A model generated the notes under the pieces. It was not told where the DNA came from and did no database searches. It saw only the letters and a list, made by a program, of their open reading frames with translations. Of a stretch of DNA of 64,000 bases, positions 58,152-64,000 are shown one piece after another. Location of the stretch: assembly GCF_002531935.1 (NCBI RefSeq), contig NZ_NWSV01000001.1:186001-250000 (forward strand), given 5' to 3'. This stretch comes from Rhizobium chutanense (GTDB taxonomy: Bacteria > Pseudomonadota > Alphaproteobacteria > Rhizobiales > Rhizobiaceae). The position numbers and the translations under genes were made by a program. Numbering within the stretch: the first letter of the stretch is position 1; every line of letters begins with the position of its first letter.

Positions 58152-58232
58152 AGCTTTTCCGGGTCTAACCCGGAAAAGCTCTGGATAGGCCGCGACGGGC
58201 CGTGAAGCGGCGCCCGTGTGCCCGGGCGCCGC
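58152..58232. repeat. two further palindromes between amtB and its terminator
   Basis: AGCTTTTCCGGGT / ACCCGGAAAAGCT (58152-58164, 58168-58180) is a perfect 13-base stem. GCGGCGCCCG / CGGGCGCCGC (58207-58216, 58223-58232) is a perfect ten-base stem just after the amtB stop. Together with the terminator they form three successive hairpins in the 3' untranslated region of amtB. Confidence 0.7.
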
Positions 58233-58242
58233 AAAGCCGATG

Positions 58243-59667
58243 TTACGAGTGGTAGGCAGCTTCGCCGTGGGTCGAAAGGTCGAGACCTTCGCGCTCGGCT
58301 TCGACGGAGACGCGCAGGCCGATAACGACGTCTACGATCTTGTAGAGGATCGCCGAGCCGATGCCCGACCACAGGAGCGTCGTCAGCACGCCCTTGGCCT
58401 GGGCCAGAACCTGGGTTGCCGTGCCGGAATAGGTCGCAGCGAAATCGGCCGTCGAGTAATCGACGATGCCGGCGCCGCCGAGAGCCGGGTTGACCAGGAT
58501 ACCGGTGCCGAGAGCGCCGAGGATACCGCCGATGCAATGCACGCCGAAGACGTCGAGGCTGTCGTCGTAGTTGAACTTGTTCTTCACGACGTCGACGAAG
58601 AAGTAGCAGACCGGCGAGACGACGAGGCCGAGAACGATCGAACCCATCGGGCCGGCAAAGCCTGCCGCCGGGGTAATGGCGACGAGACCGGCAACAGCGC
58701 CGGAAGCGCCGCCGAGCATGGAAGCCTTGCCGCGGGCGAGGCTTTCAACGATGCACCAGGATACGGCGGCAGCGGCCGTCGCAACGAAGGTGTTGATAAA
58801 GGCAAGCGAGGCGTAGGAATTGGCTTCGAGGTTGGAGCCGGCATTGAAGCCGAACCAGCCGACCCAGAGCAGCGAGGCGCCGACCATGGTCAGCGTCATC
58901 GAATGCGGAGCCATGATTTCCTTCTTATAGCCCGTGCGCTTGCCGAGCATGATGGCGCCGACGAGGCCGGCAATACCGGCATTGATGTGAACGACCGTGC
59001 CGCCGGCAAAGTCGATTGCGCCGTAGGAATAGATCAGGCCGGCCGGCGAGGTGTAGGAGCTCGGGCCGCCCCAGAACCAGACCATATGCGCCATCGGGAA
59101 GTAGATGAAGGTGACCCAGAGCACGACGAAGAGCATGACCGCCGAGAACTTAACGCGTTCGGCGAATGCGCCGACGATCAGGCCGGGTGTGATGCAGGCG
59201 AAGGTCATCTGGAAGACGACGAAGGTATATTCGGGAATGGCAACGCCCTTGGTGAAGGTTTCAGCGAGCGACGTGGTGTTGACGCCGGCCAGGAACGCCT
59301 TGGAGAAGCCGCCGACGAAGCTGTTCAGCGAGCCGCCGTCGGTGAAGGCGAGCGAATAGCCGTAGGTCACCCAGAGCAGCGCCACAACGGCGGTGATCAT
59401 GAAGACCTGCATCAGCACGGAGAGCATGTTCTTGGCGCGAACGAGACCGCCGTAGAAAAGCGCAAGGCCCGGGATGGTCATCAGCAGGACGAGCGCCGAA
59501 GAGACGAGCATCCAGGTATTGTCACCCTTGTCCATGGTGAAGGCGGGAGCGGCGGCAGCGGCAGCAGCCGGCGCGGTCTCCTGGGCAAAGGCGACAGCCG
59601 GCGCCAGAAGCGCGGCCGTTGCTGCGCCAATCAGCGCAAGGCGGGAAGAAAACTTCGAAATTGACAT
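58243..59667 (-). CDS. amtB: ammonium transporter AmtB
   Basis: A 474-residue inner-membrane ammonium channel. A signal-like N-terminus (SKFSSRLALIGAATAALLAPAVAFA) is followed by eleven helices. Pore residues are present in FAGGTVVHINAGIAGL (first pore His) and FGVHCIGGILGALGTGI (second His). MVWFWGGPSS lines the vestibule. It is co-transcribed after glnK, whose product blocks it when nitrogen is plentiful. Expression should depend on the sigma-54 promoter upstream of glnK. Confidence 0.97.
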   Translation of the reverse strand: MSISKFSSRLALIGAATAALLAPAVAFAQETAPAAAAAAAPAFTMDKGDNTWMLVSSALVLLMTIPGLALFYGGLVRAKNMLSVLMQVFMITAVVALLWVTYGYSLAFTDGGSLNSFVGGFSKAFLAGVNTTSLAETFTKGVAIPEYTFVVFQMTFACITPGLIVGAFAERVKFSAVMLFVVLWVTFIYFPMAHMVWFWGGPSSYTSPAGLIYSYGAIDFAGGTVVHINAGIAGLVGAIMLGKRTGYKKEIMAPHSMTLTMVGASLLWVGWFGFNAGSNLEANSYASLAFINTFVATAAAAVSWCIVESLARGKASMLGGASGAVAGLVAITPAAGFAGPMGSIVLGLVVSPVCYFFVDVVKNKFNYDDSLDVFGVHCIGGILGALGTGILVNPALGGAGIVDYSTADFAATYSGTATQVLAQAKGVLTTLLWSGIGSAILYKIVDVVIGLRVSVEAEREGLDLSTHGEAAYHS

Positions 59668-59692
59668 TGGAAAAAGCTCCTTGATCTGCCGC

Positions 59693-60049
<357 letters not shown>

Positions 60050-60115
60050 TTATCCTCGGCACGGAGCCGACTCTCCTTGCCGCTGACGTTCCTGAACAGC
60101 GACCGGCGATATACA

Positions 60116-60132
60116 TTCAAAGGGCGTGCCAG
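60116..60132 (-). promoter_or_regulatory. sigma-54 (RpoN) promoter of glnK-amtB
   Basis: On the minus strand the sequence CTGGCACGCCCTTTGAA matches the -24/-12 consensus (TGGCACG-N4-TTGC), with GG and GA spaced by ten bases. It lies about 85 bases upstream of glnK, as expected for an NtrC-activated nitrogen-limitation operon. Confidence 0.8.
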
Positions 60133-60220
60133 ATTCGTGACTGGATATAACTTATTGAAAAGTAACGCTTATATGAAAGCGCGCCAATAAACAGGCAAAT
60201 GACCGGCCAATAAGCGCATA

Positions 60221-60254
60221 AATAATGCGCAAATTTTCAAAGATGCACATTATT
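60221..60254. repeat. A+T-rich inverted repeat between glnK promoter and tesB
   Basis: AATAATGCGCA (60221-60231) and TGCACATTATT (60244-60254) are inverted arms with one mismatch and a 12-base spacer, about 90 bases upstream of the sigma-54 element and touching the tesB stop. It may be an NtrC enhancer (TGCAC/GCGCA half-sites) or the tesB transcript end. Confidence 0.45.
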
Positions 60255-61138
60255 TATTCATTTGCCTTTTTCCGAATCAAACCTTCCTGCGCAACCGACG
60301 CGATCAACTCGCCTGATCGGGTAAAGAGGCTCCCCCGGGTCAGCCCTCTGGCGCCCGAAGCCGACGGGCTGTCCTGCGTATAGAGCAGCCAGTCGTCGAG
60401 CTTGCAGGGCCGATGGAACCACATGGAATGATCGAGGCTCGCGACCTGCAGGCTCTGGTCGAAGATCGACGTGCCGTGTGCATAGAGCGAGGTATCGAGC
60501 AGCGTCATATCGGAGAGATAGGCAAGGACGGCCGCCTGATAGAGCCGGTCGTCGGGAACCGGGCCGGTTGCGCGCACCCAGACGTCCTGTTTGGGATCGA
60601 GCTTCCTGTCGGAAAAATAATGCGTCAGCGAGACCGGACGAATCTCGATCGGCCGCTCGCGCTGCCAGTATTTTCGGATCGCCTCCGGCGCATGCATGAG
60701 ATACTGCTCCTTGATCTGCTGTTCGCCGAGCAGCGCCTCCGGCAGCTGGACGTCTGGCATGGAGATCTGATGGTCGAAGCCCGGCTCCTCGGCCTGGAAG
60801 GAGGCCGACAGCGCGAAGATCGCCCTGCCGTGCTGGATCGCGACGACACGCCGCGTATTGAAGCTCGACCCGTCCCGTATCCGCTCCGCCTGATAGATGA
60901 TCGGCACCGAGGGATCGCCGGGCCGGATGAAATAGGCATGCAGCGAATGGACGAAACGCTCGCCCTCGATGGTACGCTGCGCCGCCATCAGCGCCTGGCC
61001 GATCACCTGGCCGCCGAAGACCCGCTGCCAGCCGGCCTGTGGGCTGCGCCCGCGGAAGATATCGACCTCGATCGGCTCCAGGTCGAGCGTCGAAAGCAGC
61101 GTCTCCATCGCCGAAGGCCCTGATGTCTCGCGCGTCAT
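60254..61138 (-). CDS. tesB: acyl-CoA thioesterase II
   Basis: A 294-residue double-hotdog thioesterase that hydrolyses acyl-CoA. TLDLEPIEVDIFRGRSPQAGWQRVFGGQVIGQAL opens the first hotdog. LHAYFIRPGDPSVPIIYQ and SSFNTRRVVAIQHGRAIFALSASFQ are TesB blocks. The second hotdog has LDHSMWFHRPCKLDDWLLY with the catalytic Asp. The start MTRETSG has GGGAG nine bases upstream. It is divergent from the UbiH-family gene. Confidence 0.93.
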   Translation of the reverse strand: MTRETSGPSAMETLLSTLDLEPIEVDIFRGRSPQAGWQRVFGGQVIGQALMAAQRTIEGERFVHSLHAYFIRPGDPSVPIIYQAERIRDGSSFNTRRVVAIQHGRAIFALSASFQAEEPGFDHQISMPDVQLPEALLGEQQIKEQYLMHAPEAIRKYWQRERPIEIRPVSLTHYFSDRKLDPKQDVWVRATGPVPDDRLYQAAVLAYLSDMTLLDTSLYAHGTSIFDQSLQVASLDHSMWFHRPCKLDDWLLYTQDSPSASGARGLTRGSLFTRSGELIASVAQEGLIRKKANE

Positions 61139-61222
61139 TTTGTATGTCTCCCGGCGGTAGGAAGTGAAGTTGCGATGATCTATATAGATCACATCTGAGA
61201 CTGAAAGTACGGGAGCGGCGCG

Positions 61223-62437
61223 ATGCTTGATATGCTGGTTGTGGGCGGGGGTTATGTCGGCCTTTCCGCCGCTGTCGCGGTCAAACAGGCAGCACCGCAT
61301 CTGAATGTCGCCGTCGTCGAGGCGGCCCCCGAGCATGTCTGGAAAAACGATACGCGCGCTTCGGCCGTCATCGCCGCCGCGGCGAAGATGCTCGAGGTCT
61401 TCGGCATCTGGAACGAGATCGAGCCGGAAGCCCAGCCGATCACCAAGATGATCGTCACCGACTCCAAAACCTCCGATCCGGTGCGCCCGGTGTTTCTGAC
61501 CTTCGACGGCGAAGTGGCCGAAGGCCGGCCCTTCGCCCACATGATCCCGAACGTGACGATGGTGGCGGCGCTACGCGGCCTCTGCGCGCGGCTCGGCATC
61601 GACATCCGCCACGGGCTCGGCGCCACCGAACTGAAGACCCATGACAGCCATGTCACGGTCACGCTGTCGGACGGCAGCCCGCTGGAGAGCCGGCTGCTGG
61701 TTGCCTGCGACGGCGTGCGCTCGACACTGCGCGATCTCGCCGGCATCAAGACCGTCACCTGGAACTACGGCCAGTCCGGCATCGTCACCACGGTCGAACA
61801 TGAGCGGCCGCATGAGGGCTGCGCCGAGGAGCATTTCCTGCCGGCCGGCCCTTTTGCCATCCTGCCGCTCAGGAACAACCGCTCGTCGCTGGTCTGGACC
61901 GAGCGGACGCATGATGCCGACCGGCTGGTCGCCGCCGACGATCTGGTTTTCGAGGAGGAAATGGAACGCCGCTTCGGCCATAAGCTTGGGAGCCTGAAGG
62001 TCGTCGGCGACAAGCGCGCCTTCCCGCTCGGCCTGACGCTCGCCCGCGCCTTCGTCGCGCCGCGTTTTGCCCTGGCCGGCGACGCCGCCCACGGCATTCA
62101 CCCGATTTCCGGGCAGGGTCTCAATCTCGGCTTCAAGGATGTGGCGGCACTCGCCGAAACCATTGTCGAAGCCGATCGCCTCGGCCTCGATATCGGCTCG
62201 ATCAACATTCTCGAGCGTTACCAGACCTGGCGGCGCTTCGACACCTTCCGCATGGGCATGACGACCGACGTGCTGAACCGGCTCTTCTCCAATGACGCGA
62301 CGCCGATCCGCATCGCCCGCGACGTCGGCCTCGGCCTCGTCGACCGGCTGCCGCGCCTCAAATCCTTCTTCATCGGCCAGGCAGCGGGAACGACGGCGAA
62401 GGACAATCCGCGCCTGCTGGCCGGCCAGACGATCTAG
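61223..62437 (+). CDS. UbiH/COQ6-family FAD-dependent hydroxylase
   Basis: A 404-residue flavoprotein monooxygenase for ubiquinone ring hydroxylation. The N-terminal dinucleotide motif is VVGGGYVGLSAAVAV. NDTRASAVIAAAAKMLEVFGIW is the UbiH/F-type block. DGVRSTLRDLAG and the FAD motif ALAGDAAHGIHPISGQGLNLGFKDVAAL are intact. Which ring position (UbiH, UbiF, UbiI or UbiL type) it modifies cannot be decided here. The ATG follows GGAGCGGCGCG. Confidence 0.9.
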   Translation: MLDMLVVGGGYVGLSAAVAVKQAAPHLNVAVVEAAPEHVWKNDTRASAVIAAAAKMLEVFGIWNEIEPEAQPITKMIVTDSKTSDPVRPVFLTFDGEVAEGRPFAHMIPNVTMVAALRGLCARLGIDIRHGLGATELKTHDSHVTVTLSDGSPLESRLLVACDGVRSTLRDLAGIKTVTWNYGQSGIVTTVEHERPHEGCAEEHFLPAGPFAILPLRNNRSSLVWTERTHDADRLVAADDLVFEEEMERRFGHKLGSLKVVGDKRAFPLGLTLARAFVAPRFALAGDAAHGIHPISGQGLNLGFKDVAALAETIVEADRLGLDIGSINILERYQTWRRFDTFRMGMTTDVLNRLFSNDATPIRIARDVGLGLVDRLPRLKSFFIGQAAGTTAKDNPRLLAGQTI

Positions 62438-62446
62438 AGAAACCGC

Positions 62447-62635
62447 CTATTCGTCGAGACGACGGGCTTCGGACACCAGCATGATCGGAATGCCGTCGCG
62501 GATCGGATAGGCGAGCTGCGCCTTTTCCGAAACGAGTTCATTGTGTTCGCGATCATAGGAAAGCCGCCCCTTGGAGAGTGGGCAGACCAGGAGTTCGAGC
62601 AGTTTCGGATCGACGCGGCTGAGTTTTTCGTCCAT
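62447..62635 (-). CDS. UPF0434 / Trm112-like protein
   Basis: A 62-residue protein: [53 protein letters not shown] in parts is the UPF0434 (YcaR) signature. Only one of the four zinc cysteines of classical Trm112 (VCPLSKG) is kept. Homologues in eukaryotes activate methyltransferases; the bacterial role is unclear. The start MDEKLSRV at complement 62635 is the conserved one. It is convergent with the UbiH-family gene and follows the Lon-domain gene. Confidence 0.88.
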   Translation of the reverse strand: MDEKLSRVDPKLLELLVCPLSKGRLSYDREHNELVSEKAQLAYPIRDGIPIMLVSEARRLDE

Positions 62636-62645
62636 GGCCGAAAGT

Positions 62646-63317
62646 CTACTGCAGAACCGTGTCGGAGTCACCGAAGACCCTCGCCAGCACGATCTCGGTA
62701 ATAGCGATCAGCGTTTCGGCCCGCGTCTTCAGGTCGGGCGCCTCCAACAGTGCCTGTTTTTCAGCCGGCCCGAACGGCGACATCATCGCCAGCGAATTGA
62801 CGAGCGTCAGATTGCTCGCCCGCTCGACGCTCTCCCAGTCGGCTTCCAGCTTGTTGGCATCGAGATAGGCCTTGAAGGCGGTCAGCAGGGCGGCGCGGTC
62901 GACCGCCTCCTCCTCGTTCGCGGCCGAGAGATCGGCGATAAAAGGGGCGATACGGAAGGTGCGGAAGGGATCGCTGGTGGCTTTCTCCTCCAGCAGCCGA
63001 AAGCGGCAGACGCCGGTCAGCGAGACGATATAGCGCCCGTCGCCGGTCTCGGCGAAGGAGGTGATTCGGCCGAGGCAGCCGACAGCGGCAAGGTGCGGAT
63101 CGCCGCCCTTGTCCTCATGTTCGCCGAGCGCCGGCTGCACCATGCCGATCAGCCGGTTTCCGGTCAGCGCGGCATCCAGCATCGCCAGATAACGCGGCTC
63201 GAAAATATTGAGCGGAAGCTGCCCGGCCGGCAGAAGCAGGGCACCGGTCAGGGGAAAGACGGCGATCGTATCAGGCAAATCGCCCGGCTTCAGGTATCTG
63301 GCATTACCGACTTGCAT
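62646..63317 (-). CDS. Lon N-terminal (LON substrate-binding) domain protein
   Basis: A 223-residue protein consisting only of the LON domain: [35 protein letters not shown], then [29 protein letters not shown], and a helical C-terminal part. There is no ATPase or protease domain, so it is not a Lon protease; the role of stand-alone LON proteins is unknown. The start [13 protein letters not shown] (complement 63317) is supported by GGGAC just upstream. It is in the same direction as the trx-like gene. Confidence 0.9.
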   Translation of the reverse strand: MQVGNARYLKPGDLPDTIAVFPLTGALLLPAGQLPLNIFEPRYLAMLDAALTGNRLIGMVQPALGEHEDKGGDPHLAAVGCLGRITSFAETGDGRYIVSLTGVCRFRLLEEKATSDPFRTFRIAPFIADLSAANEEEAVDRAALLTAFKAYLDANKLEADWESVERASNLTLVNSLAMMSPFGPAEKQALLEAPDLKTRAETLIAITEIVLARVFGDSDTVLQ

Positions 63318-63329
63318 GAAACCGTCCCG

Positions 63330-63367
63330 CATTCTTGTAAACGGGCATGCCCGTTCTGACGAGAATG
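63330..63367. repeat. nested dyad upstream of the LON-domain gene
   Basis: CATTCT (63330-63335) / AGAATG (63362-63367) flank a perfect 16-base palindrome AACGGGCATGCCCGTT (63340-63355). It lies 15 bases before the LON-gene start and about 40 bases after the trx-like stop, so it may be the terminator of the latter (minus-strand TTTACAAG follows) or an operator. Confidence 0.5.
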
Positions 63368-63408
63368 TGGTGCCCCCGCCCGAAAACGCAAGGGCATATC
63401 TGCTAAAC

Positions 63409-64000
63409 TTAGGAGAACAGCATCGCCGAAAGCTTGCGGCGGGCCGCAACCGTCGCCGGATCCTTGAAGCCCCAGACCTCGAAGAACTGCAGCAGCTGGC
63501 GCCGCGCCCCGTCATCGTCGAAGGTCCGGTCCTTGCGCATGATCAGCAGCAGGTGCTCGGCCGCTTCGTCGCGCCGGCCTTCGACGTTGCGGATCTTGGC
63601 GAGTTTCAGCCGCGCCTCGTGGTCGTCGGGATTGGCAGCCAGGTCGCGTTCGAGCGCAACGGGATCGCCGAGCTTGCGGGCTTCCTCGATCTGTTCGAGC
63701 TTTTTCAGCACCGCCTGGATGCCGGCGTCTTTCGCCAGCGCCTCCGGCAGATCAGCCAGAGTTTCGCGCGCCCGCTCATGCTGGTTTGCGGCAATCATGC
63801 ATTCCGCCATGCCGGCAATCGCCTTGGCATTTTCGGGATCGGCCTGCATTACGGCGGCGTAGAGCTGGGCGGCCTCATTGATATTGCCGGCGGCCAGAAA
63901 TTCTACCGCTTCGCCAAGCACGGCCTCGATCTCGGCCGCCTCGTCGGCGCCGGCCGGGCCGGCGATGCGATCGATGAACTGGTTGATCTGGCTTTCCGGC
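63409..64000 (-). CDS. YbbN/CnoX-like co-chaperone, C-terminal part (cut by window edge)
   Basis: The frame remains open to the window edge. The visible 196 residues are the TPR-like C-terminal half: QINQFIDRIAGPAG linker, then VLGEAVEFLAAGNINEAAQLYAAVMQADPENAKAIAGMAECMIA and further helical repeats ending RRKLSAMLFS. This is the layout of YbbN/CnoX thioredoxin-TPR holdases; the thioredoxin domain would lie beyond the window, so the identification rests on the C-terminal half. Confidence 0.85.
   Translation of the reverse strand, partial: PESQINQFIDRIAGPAGADEAAEIEAVLGEAVEFLAAGNINEAAQLYAAVMQADPENAKAIAGMAECMIAANQHERARETLADLPEALAKDAGIQAVLKKLEQIEEARKLGDPVALERDLAANPDDHEARLKLAKIRNVEGRRDEAAEHLLLIMRKDRTFDDDGARRQLLQFFEVWGFKDPATVAARRKLSAMLFS

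Overview
This is a 64 kb stretch of a Rhizobiales chromosome, most likely the Rhizobium etli / R. leguminosarum group. The basis is the high G+C content, the gene order and protein sequences (dapF-mtaB-ftsY-ispZ-DUF2585, ffh-chorismate mutase-rpsP-rimM-trmD-rplS, ccmABCDG, glnK-amtB, DUF2794, UPF0314, UPF0434), perfect CtrA-type sites (TTAA-N7-TTAAC), RIME-like rhizobial palindromes, and an alphaproteobacterial ybhL-type leader. Species-level assignment is an inference. Almost all of it is core genome: there is no prophage, insertion sequence, CRISPR array, rRNA or tRNA gene that I can recognise.

Layout. 1-7.1 kb: MFS transporter fragment, yggT/UPF0235, inorganic pyrophosphatase, a GNAT enzyme, TypA/BipA, an M3 oligopeptidase and a small unknown gene, with two perfect CtrA sites. 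7.1-10.9 kb: a LysE exporter, then the most unusual locus of the window. There a catalytically degenerate Nudix/winged-helix regulator is divergent from a VWA-domain protein and a divergent adenylosuccinate-synthetase paralogue, with a TTGCAA operator array between them. 10.9-19.3 kb: argG, a parDE toxin-antitoxin pair, an SDR, a second LysE-type exporter, a TrpXYZ-like ABC transporter, rlmN and an IalB-family protein. 19.6-29.1 kb: a stand-alone ECF sigma factor, DUF1232, phhB, a low-molecular-weight phosphatase convergently overlapping a 2'-5' RNA ligase-family gene, an arylesterase divergent from a LolD-like/FtsX-like exporter, BI-1 (ybhL) with its leader RNA, a PAT-like acetyltransferase, DUF2794 and DUF1223.

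29.3-40.8 kb: aconitase, then ccmABCDG for cytochrome c maturation, convergent with an operon dapF-mtaB-ftsY-ispZ-DUF2585. RIME-like palindromes lie both between ccmA and ccmB and, in frame, inside ftsY. 40.8-49.8 kb: ffh with a structured leader, chorismate mutase, rpsP, rimM, trmD and rplS (with a long-range-paired leader), an amino-acid ABC binding protein plus permease without ATPase, leuC, and a small secreted protein. 49.8-64 kb: aldo/keto reductase, L,D-transpeptidase-fold protein, CenR-like response regulator, cyclic-nucleotide-domain protein, xthA plus an ATP-grasp protein, lolA (Tat-like signal), ftsK (CtrA site), glnK-amtB (sigma-54 promoter), tesB, a UbiH-family hydroxylase, UPF0434, a Lon-N-terminal-domain protein and the C-terminal part of a YbbN/CnoX-like thioredoxin.

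Functionally the region joins co-translational targeting (ffh, ftsY), ribosome maturation (rimM, trmD, rlmN, rpsP, rplS, typA), envelope biology (lolA, LolD/FtsX-like, ispZ, L,D-transpeptidase), division (ftsK), nitrogen sensing (glnK-amtB) and respiration (ccm, acnA, UbiH). The best candidate for an undescribed system is the Nudix-regulator / VWA / PurA-paralogue locus at 7868-10885.
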